In this document: positions 1 through 7,112 of the stretch, piece by piece
How positions within the stretch are numbered: the stretch's first letter is position 1
Layout of the letters: each line of letters opens with the position of its first letter
Assembly (NCBI RefSeq): GCF_020171945.1
Contig: NZ_JAIVAP010000003.1
Location: 453,412 to 517,411 of the forward strand
DNA from: Bacillus infantis
GTDB taxonomy: Bacteria; Bacillota; Bacilli; Bacillales; Cytobacillaceae
DNA: 64,000 nucleotides
Direction: 5' to 3'
The notes under the pieces: generated by a model
Seen by the model: the letters and a program-made list of their open reading frames with translations, nothing else
Databases searched by the model: none
Told to the model about the DNA's origin: nothing
Program-made: the position numbers and the translations under genes

Positions 1-210
1 GCTTCCCATTGCAATCATTCTTTCATTCATTCTTGCGATGATCTGGAATAGCTCTTCAAGCTCGCCTTCCATCGTTGTCTCCAGCGGATGGACCTCGTAT
101 TTCACTCCGGATTCTGCAATGATTTTAATCGCTTCATCTACATATGGAATAACATCTTCCCCGTTTTTTGTTTTAGGTATAATCTGAATGCTGATCAGTG
201 TACTGGCCAT
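1..210 (-). CDS. MTH1187/YqgV-family thiamine-binding protein (partial)
   Basis: The first 70 codons run from an ATG at 208-210 to the window edge, so the C-terminus is missing. The translation opens MASTLISIQIIPKTKNGEDV and includes YEVHPLETTMEGELEELF, a pattern I recognise from the small DUF77/MTH1187 family (YqgV), known to bind thiamine. It starts 11 nt downstream of the thiY stop on the same strand, so the two are very likely co-transcribed from the TPP-riboswitch promoter. An ABC permease and ATPase (thiX, thiZ) would be expected beyond the edge. The family call rests on memory of the consensus; the operon placement is seen directly. Confidence 0.75.
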   Translation of the reverse strand, partial: MASTLISIQIIPKTKNGEDVIPYVDEAIKIIAESGVKYEVHPLETTMEGELEELFQIIARMNERMIAMGS

Positions 211-221
211 TATGGTTCCTC

Positions 222-1220
222 CTATTCTGGCAAAAATTCATTGGTAAAAGCTTTTTCAGCGTCCAGCTCGCTGTCCAGCAGTTTATTTTCATACATCCAT
301 TGGGCATAGTTTTCCCAAACCTCTATACTCTGTTCTCCCCATTGTTCTGCATCATCCTGATATTTTGGAGACAGCCATTCCTGGCTTTTCTTGACCAGCT
401 CGGCGTCTAAATCAGGTGCAGCCTCAAGCAGGATATCAGCAGCTTCTTCCGGATTCTTGATTGCAAACTGATAGCCCTGTGATGCTGCTTTTACAAAGGC
501 TCTGACAGTATCAGGACTATTTTTGATCATTTTCTCATTTGTAGCCAGAACAGGTGTATAATAATCGAGTTTATCGGAATAGTCGGTAAGGTAGACCATA
601 TTCAGATCTTCTCCGCGAAGCTCCGCCTCGACGCCAGTCCACCCATAATAAATCCAGGCAAAATCGATATCCCTTTTAACAGCTGTAAAGAAATCGGCAT
701 CCCCCATGTTAACAAAGGAAACATCAGAGACATCTGCATTTTCCTGCTTCATTAATGAGGCGATAACAGATTCCTCAACAGGCGATCCCCAGCCTCCATA
801 TTTTTTCCCGGCAAAATCCTTTGGCGAGTCGATATTTTTAGATGCTGGAGAAGCAAAGCCGGACGTATTATGCTGTATGACAGCGGCTACTGACACAAGA
901 GGGACACCCTGGACCCTGGCCTGTGTAATGCTTTCCTGATAGCTGACGCCAAAGTCAGCCTTTCCGGAAGCAACCAGCTGATCTGCTCCAGCGTCACCAG
1001 GCATAATGATTTCTGCATCAAGGCCTTCCTCTTCAAAAAATCCCTTCGCTTTGGCAGCGTAAAGTCCGGTGTGATTAGTGTTTGGTGTCCAGTCAAGGAC
1101 GACAGTAATCTTTTCAAGTTTTTCCCCTTTATCAGCCTGATCTTCTTCCTGCCCTGACTGTCCTCCGGTGCAGCCGGCAAGCAGCCAGACGGCACACAAT
1201 GCGCTGAGCCATTTCTTCAT
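222..1220 (-). CDS. thiY: ThiY-like ABC transporter substrate-binding lipoprotein
   Basis: A 332-residue NMT1/THI5-like periplasmic-binding protein for thiamine precursors (formylaminopyrimidine-type). The N-terminus MKKWLSALCAVWLLAGC is a lipoprotein signal peptide with an LLAGC lipobox, so the mature protein should be lipid-anchored outside the membrane. The family segment VVLDWTPNTNHTGLYAAKAKG follows directly. I chose the ATG at 1220 because GGAGG at 1228-1232 sits 7 nt upstream; an in-frame TTG two codons earlier is too close to the ribosome site. The gene lies downstream of a TPP riboswitch and is followed by a thiamine-binding protein gene, which fixes the pathway. The exact ligand is inferred. 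Confidence 0.9.
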   Translation of the reverse strand: MKKWLSALCAVWLLAGCTGGQSGQEEDQADKGEKLEKITVVLDWTPNTNHTGLYAAKAKGFFEEEGLDAEIIMPGDAGADQLVASGKADFGVSYQESITQARVQGVPLVSVAAVIQHNTSGFASPASKNIDSPKDFAGKKYGGWGSPVEESVIASLMKQENADVSDVSFVNMGDADFFTAVKRDIDFAWIYYGWTGVEAELRGEDLNMVYLTDYSDKLDYYTPVLATNEKMIKNSPDTVRAFVKAASQGYQFAIKNPEEAADILLEAAPDLDAELVKKSQEWLSPKYQDDAEQWGEQSIEVWENYAQWMYENKLLDSELDAEKAFTNEFLPE

Positions 1221-1332
1221 GATCAATCCTCCATGCTGTTTCTGATATTATTCCAAAAAGACCGCCGGATAATGGGCATAAAATTTATCAAGGCAACCGC
1301 GGGCAGATGTGCTGTTCCTTTCCCGATGCACA

Positions 1333-1366
1333 CAAAAAAGCGCACGGATTTCAGAACCCGTGCGCA
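1333..1366 (-). terminator. Rho-independent terminator of the TPP riboswitch
   Basis: On the minus strand an 8-bp stem (1358-1365 with 1340-1347, GCGCACGG/CCGTGCGC) is followed by six U. It lies between the TPP aptamer and thiY, the position of a riboswitch expression platform. TPP binding is expected to favour this terminator. Confidence 0.85.
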
Positions 1367-1395
1367 ATAAAAAACATTCATCCGATTAAGAATAT

Positions 1396-1482
1396 GTTTC
1401 CTACGCTGGCATCTCTCCAGATCAGGTTCAAAGGGTCCTTTATCGTAAAAATAAAGTCTCAACCGCACCCGGTTCCCCCACA
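1396..1482 (-). promoter_or_regulatory. TPP riboswitch (thi box)
   Basis: The reverse complement holds the hallmark thi-box core ACCTGATCTGGAGAGATGCC followed by AGCGTAGGAAA, with the 5' element GGGTGCGGTTGAGA upstream. Between them is a variable A/U-rich P3 stem-loop. The aptamer is followed by a terminator and then thiY, so it should repress the uptake genes when thiamine pyrophosphate is plentiful. Confidence 0.93.
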
Positions 1483-1554
1483 ATTCTCTCCTATTTACAG
1501 CCGCATAAAGCAGCCGGTCCGTTCAGAGTTCCCGTTCACCGGGAATCATGGTCC

Positions 1555-1583
1555 ATTATAACAGATATTCTCTTCAATGGCAT
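1555..1583 (-). promoter_or_regulatory. Sigma-A promoter for the thi transport operon
   Basis: On the minus strand TATAAT (1560-1555) is preceded by TGT, an extended -10 motif, and 17 nt further upstream by ATGCCA as a weak -35. Transcription would begin about 65 nt before the TPP aptamer. Confidence 0.6.
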
Positions 1584-1722
1584 TGAAACAGCTTTCTTCC
1601 GGAAAATTCGGAGTTATCCCTATATATCCCTCTGCTGCCATGGAAAGAATTAAGTTTGGAACTGAATCTTCATCTGTGATAGGGTTAGGAATGTTGAAAA
1701 AAGAAAGAATGGAGGAGAAGCT

Positions 1723-2361
1723 ATGAAATATCTTGCCTTAATGATAGCTGCATTCATGCTGATCTCATTCCAGCTTGTCCAAAATCCCGGAAAAAAAGCA
1801 TTTGCCAAGACGATTGATAATGTCGATATATATACTGTAAAAGAAGAAGATACCCTTTCGAAGCTCAGCAGGCAATTTGGTGTGGCTGAGAAGGAAATAC
1901 AGAAGGCGAATTATAAAAAAGATGATAAGATTTCGGCTGGAGATAAGCTCATCATTCCGTCTGCCCCAAAGAAAAAGAAGCGAAAGACAGAACAAAAGGT
2001 CAGCTTATCTACTAAAGAAAAGGATCTTTTGGCAAGGCTTGTGCATGCGGAGGCCAAAGGTGAGCCGCATGCCGGAAAAGTCGCTGTGGCTGAAGTGGTT
2101 CTTAATAGAATGAAGGATGAAAAGTTTCCGGATACAGTCAAAGAAGTAATATACGAAGACAGGCAATTTGAGCCTGTGGACAATGGGATGATCAACAAGC
2201 CGGCAGGTAAGGATTCACAGAAAGCTGTCCAGGAAGCCCTGACAGAAGAAAGAAAAGACGGTGAGTCCCTCTTTTTCTTCAACCCTGACCAGACTAACAG
2301 CAAATGGCTGCGCACCAGGGCCGTTACAAAAGAAATCGGCAACCACCGGTTTGCTAAATAA
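1723..2361 (+). CDS. LysM and SleB/CwlJ-type cell wall hydrolase (YkvT-like)
   Basis: A 212-residue exported protein. It has a signal peptide (about residues 1-29, hydrophobic MIAAFMLISFQLV), one LysM peptidoglycan-binding module (about 37-80, IYTVKEEDTLSKLSRQFG) and a C-terminal Hydrolase_2/SleB catalytic domain (about 93-212). The latter contains LVHAEAKGEPHAGKVAVAEV, where the Glu is the likely catalytic residue of this lytic transglycosylase-like family. GGAGGAG precedes the ATG. The size and layout resemble B. subtilis YkvT, a SleB homologue. A role in cortex or vegetative wall turnover is inferred. A terminator follows immediately. Confidence 0.88.
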   Translation: MKYLALMIAAFMLISFQLVQNPGKKAFAKTIDNVDIYTVKEEDTLSKLSRQFGVAEKEIQKANYKKDDKISAGDKLIIPSAPKKKKRKTEQKVSLSTKEKDLLARLVHAEAKGEPHAGKVAVAEVVLNRMKDEKFPDTVKEVIYEDRQFEPVDNGMINKPAGKDSQKAVQEALTEERKDGESLFFFNPDQTNSKWLRTRAVTKEIGNHRFAK

Positions 2362-2368
2362 GAAAAAG

Positions 2369-2401
2369 AAAAAACTCTTGTTGCTATACAAGAGTTTTTT
2401 T
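2369..2401. terminator. Bidirectional terminator between the SleB-type hydrolase and ykvA
   Basis: AAAAACTCTTG (2370-2380) pairs with CAAGAGTTTTT (2389-2399), with T runs on both outer sides. It can end both convergent genes. The ykvA stop codon lies in its loop. Confidence 0.85.
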
Positions 2402-2830
2402 GCTGTTTTCTTCCATTTCTATGATATTGTCCGGCTGTGTCTCTTTCCAAAGCTTAAATCTTTCAAGCTCATTAGTGATCTGTTTGATGATGAAGCCGAT
2501 GATTGCGGCATCATCCAATATGCCGATTCCGGCAAGAAAGTCGGGGACAAGATCCAAAGGAGATACAAAATAGAGAATGCCCGCAATGACGGTAACGGCT
2601 GTTTTTGCAGAAATGTCCCTATACTGTCCCTTCGAGTAGGCTTTAATGAGTTCAAACAGCAGCTGCAGCTTATCCCATACATCAGACAGGGCATTTTTCC
2701 TGGAATCGGCTTTTTTGCTTGCTTTAGAAAGCAGCCCGCTTGTTTTGCCCGGATCATTTAAGTATTTGGCAGCGCGGCTCTCATATTTTTTATATTCCTT
2801 TTCATAATCTTCCTTTTTGAAAATCTTCAT
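2384..2830 (-). CDS. DUF1232 membrane protein, YkvA-like
   Basis: 148 residues. The charged N-terminus (KKEDYEKEYKKYESRAAKYLNDPGK) leads into a DUF1232 core with TVIAGILYFVSPLDLVPDFL followed by GILDDAAIIGFI. The Y-F-x-P-x-D-L-x-P-D motif is diagnostic of this small membrane-associated family. Function is not established. B. subtilis ykvA lies in the same chromosomal neighbourhood as the mtn and clpE genes found later in this window. The stop codon sits inside the shared terminator loop. Confidence 0.85.
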   Translation of the reverse strand: MKIFKKEDYEKEYKKYESRAAKYLNDPGKTSGLLSKASKKADSRKNALSDVWDKLQLLFELIKAYSKGQYRDISAKTAVTVIAGILYFVSPLDLVPDFLAGIGILDDAAIIGFIIKQITNELERFKLWKETQPDNIIEMEENSKKTLV

Positions 2831-2935
2831 TTATAACATCCTTCCGGTTAAAAGATTCTTTTTACTCTTTTATCCCATTTTCGGATGGTTGAACCCCGGA
2901 AAAGTTTATAATAGAGAAAAAAGCGAGGTGTCCAT

Positions 2936-3658
2936 ATGCTTTTACAGTGGCTTAAAGAGTCAAGTTATACGGTCATATTGACCGGTGCAGGCATGTCAAC
3001 AGAAAGTGGGCTGCCCGATTTCCGGTCTGCAGGCAGCGGATTAACGAATACGATGGATTATGGGAGAATTGCCAGTACAGAAGCTCTCAACCATCATGTG
3101 AATGAATTCATTGAATTTTATCGCAGCAGAGTCATGGGCCTGAAGGAATGCAAGCCCCATGCCGGGCATTATATACTCGCAGATTGGGAAGGAAGGGGCA
3201 TCATCCAAAGCATCATTACCCAGAATGTGGATGGATTCCACCAGGCTGCAGGAAGCAGAAATGTTGCTGAACTGCATGGTACACTGCAGCAGGTCCATTG
3301 CCAGGGATGCGGGAAAACATTTCCGAATGATGAATACATAAATGAGCATTTCCAGTGCAGTCACTGCGGGGGAATTTTGCGGCCGTCCGTCGTCTTATTT
3401 GGGGAAATGCTGCCAGAGGAAGCGATTGACTTTGCAGCAGCTGAAACTGAGAAGGCGGAACTTTTCATTGTCCTTGGCTCATCGCTCTCTGTCACTCCTG
3501 CCAATCAGTTCCCGCTGATTGCAAAGCAGAATGGTGCAAAACTGGCTATAGTCAATATGGAGCCTACTGATTTTGATCTTTATGCTGACGAAGTCATTAA
3601 CGGAGAAAAAGCTGGAGAACTGCTGAAAGAGCTTGATGCAGAGATAGGAAAGACATGA
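2936..3658 (+). CDS. NAD-dependent protein deacylase (sirtuin, Sir2 family)
   Basis: 240 residues covering a complete Sir2 domain. Visible motifs are the NAD-binding loop GAGMSTESGLPDFRS (residues 17-31), TQNVDGFH (95-102), catalytic His114 in ELHG, a structural zinc site of four Cys (122, 125, 141, 144) and GSSLSVTPAN. It should remove acyl groups from lysines using NAD in the cytosol. AGCGAGGTG precedes the ATG. The gene appears monocistronic, with a terminator right after the stop. It is comparable in length to B. subtilis SrtN. Substrates cannot be read from sequence. Confidence 0.93.
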   Translation: MLLQWLKESSYTVILTGAGMSTESGLPDFRSAGSGLTNTMDYGRIASTEALNHHVNEFIEFYRSRVMGLKECKPHAGHYILADWEGRGIIQSIITQNVDGFHQAAGSRNVAELHGTLQQVHCQGCGKTFPNDEYINEHFQCSHCGGILRPSVVLFGEMLPEEAIDFAAAETEKAELFIVLGSSLSVTPANQFPLIAKQNGAKLAIVNMEPTDFDLYADEVINGEKAGELLKELDAEIGKT

Positions 3659-3685
3659 GCCTTCCATTAATGGAGGGCTTTTTTT
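3659..3685 (+). terminator. Terminator after the sirtuin gene
   Basis: GCCTTCCAT pairs with the inverted ATGGAGGGC (one G-U pair) and is followed by seven T. Confidence 0.85.
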
Positions 3686-3714
3686 ATGGAATGTTTTATT
3701 AGTATAATAAATGA

Positions 3715-3743
3715 TTGACTACCATGTATATACAAGATATAAT
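3715..3743 (+). promoter_or_regulatory. Sigma-A promoter of the trehalose operon
   Basis: TTGACT (3715-3720), a 17-nt spacer and TATAAT (3738-3743) make a near-consensus promoter. A TreR-like operator fills the spacer, and a cre site overlaps the -10 end and the start region. Confidence 0.85.
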
Positions 3744-3771
3744 GAAAACGTAAACATCATGTATATACAAG
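3723..3771 (+). promoter_or_regulatory. Two TreR-type operators flanking a cre site
   Basis: The 14-mer CATGTATATACAAG occurs at 3723-3736 and again at 3758-3771, 35 nt apart centre to centre. Its core resembles the palindromic TTGTATATACAA operator known for the GntR-family repressor TreR. Between the two copies, TGAAAACGTAAACA (3743-3756) matches 13 of 14 positions of the CcpA cre consensus TGWAARCGNTNWCA. Induction by trehalose-6-phosphate and glucose repression are expected. Confidence 0.8.
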
Positions 3772-3790
3772 TTTTGGAGTTGATACTTTT

Positions 3791-3871
3791 ATGCTGGCCA
3801 TCCAGCAAAGGATAATTTTGCAAGAAGGGCAGATAATATAATTTATATGAGCTCCCGGCCAGCATTTTTTT
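3791..3871 (+). promoter_or_regulatory. Leader terminator/attenuator upstream of treP, with 16-codon ORF
   Basis: ATGCTGGCC (3791-3799) is perfectly complementary to GGCCAGCAT (3857-3865), which is followed by seven T. This is an intrinsic terminator inside the treP 5' leader. The 5' arm can instead form TGCTGG-CCAT-CCAGCA (3792-3807), which excludes the terminator stem. An ORF ATG(3791)-TAA(3841) encoding MLAIQQRIILQEGQII overlaps both structures, with GGAG at 3776-3779. The mechanism is unproven. Confidence 0.6.
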
Positions 3872-3907
3872 GCTTGCTATTGAAAACGGTAACAGGAGGA
3901 GAACAGC

Positions 3908-5311
3908 ATGAGCAATTACAGAGAAGCTGCCGAGCGGATTGTAGAATCAGTTGGCGGAAAAGAAAATATTTCAGCAGCTACGCACTGCGTAACCCGGCTG
4001 CGTTTTGCCTTGAAGGATGAGAGCAAAGTTGATAAAGAGGCATTGGAAAATATAGATACGGTTAAAGGATCATTCTCAACTAACGGCCAATTTCAGGTGG
4101 TCATCGGCCAAGGGATTGTTGATAAGGTATACAGGGAAATGGCAGCGGCTACAGGAATCGGTGAAGTGTCGAAAGAAGAAGTGAAAGCAGCTGCTTCTGA
4201 AAAAATGAATCCGCTTCAAAGAGCCATTAAAACGCTGGCCGACATTTTCATTCCTATTCTTCCGGCAATTGTTACTGCCGGCCTGCTGATGGGAATCAAC
4301 AATATTATGACAGCGCCTGATATATTTTATACAGGCAAATCATTCATAGATGTCCATCCAGGATGGGCTGATATGGCTAATATCATTAATATGATAGCCA
4401 ATACAGCGTTTGTATTCTTGCCGGGGCTGATTGGTTGGAGTGCTGTCAATCGTTTCGGCGGAAGCCCGCTTCTTGGCATGGTGCTCGGTCTGATGCTTGT
4501 TCACCCCGACTTGCTTAATGCATGGGGGTATGGTTCTACTGATGAAGTTCCTGTATGGAACCTGTTTGGCCTGGAAATAGAGAAAGTCGGATATCAGGGA
4601 CAGGTGCTGCCGGTGCTGGTGGCGTCCTATGTTTTGGCAAGGATTGAGATATTCTTAAGGAAGAGGATCCCTGATTCAATCCAGCTGCTGACGGTCGCGC
4701 CGATTGCACTGCTGATCACTGGCTTCTTGTCTTTCATTGCGATCGGGCCTGTTACTTTTACAATCGGGGGCTGGATCACTGACGGTGTTGTATCAATTTT
4801 TGATGCGGTTCCTGCTCTCGGAGGATTGATTTACGGCGGCCTTTATGCACCGCTTGTCATCACAGGCATGCACCATACATTCCTTGCAGTAGATCTGCAG
4901 CTGATCGGGTCAATCGGCGGAACATTCCTCTGGCCGATGGTTGCATTATCAAATATTGCCCAGGGTTCAGCATCACTTGCAATGTTCTTCTTAAATAAAA
5001 ACGAAAAAGTAAAAGGGCTTGCTGCAACTTCTTCACTTTCAGCTTTCCTTGGTGTTACAGAGCCTGCTATGTTCGGTGTGAACCTGCGCTTCAAATATCC
5101 GTTCATTGCTGCAGTAATCGGCTCTGCCATTGGCGGCATGTTCATCACCATTAAAGGGGTCATTGCTCCATCGATCGGAGTCGGCGGGCTGCCAGCCTTC
5201 TTCTCAATCTTATCCGAAAATTGGGGATCCTTCTTTATCGGGATGGCGATCGTGCTAGTTGTGCCATTTGTGCTGACATTCCTTTTCGGCAGATTCAAAA
5301 AAGCTGAATGA
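3908..5311 (+). CDS. treP: PTS trehalose transporter subunit IIBC
   Basis: 467 residues. The N-terminal EIIB domain (about 1-85) carries the phosphorylated cysteine Cys27 in ATHCVTRLRFAL. It is followed by a linker and a membrane-embedded EIIC domain of the glucose superfamily with GMHHTFLAVDLQLIGS and VTEPAMFGVNLRFKYP. It imports trehalose as trehalose-6-phosphate. Long stretches match my memory of B. subtilis TreP. There is no EIIA domain, so a separate glucose-type IIA must serve it. AGGAGGAG precedes the ATG. It is the first gene of a three-gene operon with two glycoside hydrolases, controlled by TreR-like operators, cre and a leader terminator. Confidence 0.95.
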   Translation: MSNYREAAERIVESVGGKENISAATHCVTRLRFALKDESKVDKEALENIDTVKGSFSTNGQFQVVIGQGIVDKVYREMAAATGIGEVSKEEVKAAASEKMNPLQRAIKTLADIFIPILPAIVTAGLLMGINNIMTAPDIFYTGKSFIDVHPGWADMANIINMIANTAFVFLPGLIGWSAVNRFGGSPLLGMVLGLMLVHPDLLNAWGYGSTDEVPVWNLFGLEIEKVGYQGQVLPVLVASYVLARIEIFLRKRIPDSIQLLTVAPIALLITGFLSFIAIGPVTFTIGGWITDGVVSIFDAVPALGGLIYGGLYAPLVITGMHHTFLAVDLQLIGSIGGTFLWPMVALSNIAQGSASLAMFFLNKNEKVKGLAATSSLSAFLGVTEPAMFGVNLRFKYPFIAAVIGSAIGGMFITIKGVIAPSIGVGGLPAFFSILSENWGSFFIGMAIVLVVPFVLTFLFGRFKKAE

Positions 5312-5320
5312 TTATTCTGG

Positions 5321-5348
5321 TACCATGGATAAGAGCATATCCATGGTA
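5321..5348 (+). repeat. Intercistronic stem-loop between treP and the GH13 gene
   Basis: TACCATGGATA (5321-5331) and TATCCATGGTA (5338-5348) are exact inverted repeats around a 6-nt loop. No T run follows, so it is not a classical terminator. mRNA processing or protection of the treP 3' end is possible. Confidence 0.6.
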
Positions 5349-5392
5349 TCGCTATTTACATAATGTACTGAGAAATAATGGGAGGTAAAAAA

Positions 5393-7075
5393 ATGAGAGG
5401 TCAATGGTGGAAAGACAGCACTGTATACCAGATATATCCGAGGAGCTTTATGGACAGCAATGGCGATGGCATAGGCGATCTGCAAGGCATTATATCAAAG
5501 CTGGATTATCTCAAAACATTAGGGATAGACGTCATCTGGCTGTCGCCTGTTTATAAATCTCCCAATGATGACAACGGCTATGATATCAGTGATTATAAAG
5601 ATATTATGGACGAGTTCGGAACAATGGAAGATTGGGAAGAGCTGCTTGACAAGATGCACAGCCGCGGCATGAAGCTGATCATGGACCTTGTCGTCAACCA
5701 CAGCTCTGATGAGCATGCCTGGTTCATTGAAGCAAAGAAATCCAAAGACAATCCTTACAGGGATTACTATATTTGGCGCAAAGGGAACAACGGTCAGGAA
5801 CCAAACAATTGGGGGTCTAACTTCGGGGGCTCAGCCTGGGAGTTTGACGAAAACTCCGGGGAATATTTTCTTCATTTGTTCTCAAAGAAACAGCCTGACT
5901 TGAATTGGGAGAATCCGGCCCTGAGGCAGGAAGTATATGATATGATGCAGTGGTGGCTCGATAAAGGGATTGATGGCTTCAGGATGGATGTGATTAATTT
6001 CATCTCAAAGGAGGATGGCCTCCCGGATGATGAAGTGAAACCAGGAAAGAAATATGCATCAGGAAGCAAGTATTACCGGAATGGCCCGAAAATCCATGAA
6101 TATCTCCAGGAAATGAACGATAAAGTCCTTTCACATTATGATGTGATGACTGTCGGGGAAATGCCCGGGGTCAAGCCTGAAATGGCGCGTGAATATACAG
6201 GGGAAGACAGAAATGAACTGAATATGGTATTCCAATTTGAGCATGTAAGCCTCGACAATGGACCGGGGGGAAAGTGGGATCTTAAGCCGCTTGACCTTTC
6301 AGATCTGAAGAAAAGCCTGACAAAATGGCAGACCGAGCTTGAGGAAACGGGCTGGAATTCTTTATATTTCAATAACCATGACCAGCCGAGATCTGTATCA
6401 AGATTCGGCAATGATGGGGAATACCGCAAAGAATCAGCGAAAATGCTGGCCACCCTGCTGCATATGATGAAGGGCACCCCGTATGTGTATCAGGGCGAAG
6501 AAATCGGGATGACAAATGTTGAATTTCCGGGTATAGGAGATTACCGGGATATTGAAACCCTTAATTATTTCCGTGAAGCGACAGAAGCGGGAGTGCCGGC
6601 AGGGAAAGCAATGGAAAGCATATACGCAAAAGGAAGGGATAACGCCAGAACCCCTATGCAATGGGATTCCTCGGAAAATGCCGGTTTTACAAAAGGAACT
6701 CCCTGGATTGGCATGAACCCGAACTATAGTGATATAAATGCGGCGGAAGCCCTGGAAGATAAAAATTCCATTTTTTATTATTATCAGAGCCTGATCAGGC
6801 TAAGAAAAGAGCATGACATTATTGTCCATGGAAAATATGAACTGATATTGGAAGAAGATCCGGAAATTTATGCATACACACGGACCCTGGGCAGCCAGGT
6901 GCTTGTAGTTCTGTGTAATTTTTACGATAATACGCGGAGACTGGTATTGCCCGAGGAGCTCAAAGAACTGAAATATTCCTGGCTGACAGGAAACTATAGC
7001 CCGGAAGGCAGGGAGGACATAGTGCCTCAACAGCTTAAGCCGTATGAGGCGCTAGTCTTGATTGGCGAAAAATAA
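5393..7075 (+). CDS. GH13 alpha-glucosidase, oligo-1,6-glucosidase type
   Basis: 560 residues, full length for the oligo-1,6-glucosidase/MalL group. Catalytic residues are visible: nucleophile Asp199 in GFRMDV, acid/base Glu256 in TVGEM and Asp330 in NNHDQPR. The calcium-loop pattern DSNGDGIGD is at 21-29. It should hydrolyse alpha-1,6 (isomaltose-type) or related alpha-glucosidic bonds in the cytosol. I chose the ATG at 5393 because GGGAGG lies 7 nt upstream; an earlier in-frame ATG overlaps that site. It sits between treP and treA and is a clear paralogue of treA, but lacks the TreA-specific segment around FHHLKVDYPGGEKW. Exact substrate preference is uncertain. Confidence 0.88.
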   Translation: MRGQWWKDSTVYQIYPRSFMDSNGDGIGDLQGIISKLDYLKTLGIDVIWLSPVYKSPNDDNGYDISDYKDIMDEFGTMEDWEELLDKMHSRGMKLIMDLVVNHSSDEHAWFIEAKKSKDNPYRDYYIWRKGNNGQEPNNWGSNFGGSAWEFDENSGEYFLHLFSKKQPDLNWENPALRQEVYDMMQWWLDKGIDGFRMDVINFISKEDGLPDDEVKPGKKYASGSKYYRNGPKIHEYLQEMNDKVLSHYDVMTVGEMPGVKPEMAREYTGEDRNELNMVFQFEHVSLDNGPGGKWDLKPLDLSDLKKSLTKWQTELEETGWNSLYFNNHDQPRSVSRFGNDGEYRKESAKMLATLLHMMKGTPYVYQGEEIGMTNVEFPGIGDYRDIETLNYFREATEAGVPAGKAMESIYAKGRDNARTPMQWDSSENAGFTKGTPWIGMNPNYSDINAAEALEDKNSIFYYYQSLIRLRKEHDIIVHGKYELILEEDPEIYAYTRTLGSQVLVVLCNFYDNTRRLVLPEELKELKYSWLTGNYSPEGREDIVPQQLKPYEALVLIGEK

Positions 7076-7112
7076 GCAGACCAAACGAAAAAATATATGG
7101 CAGGTGGCAAAG

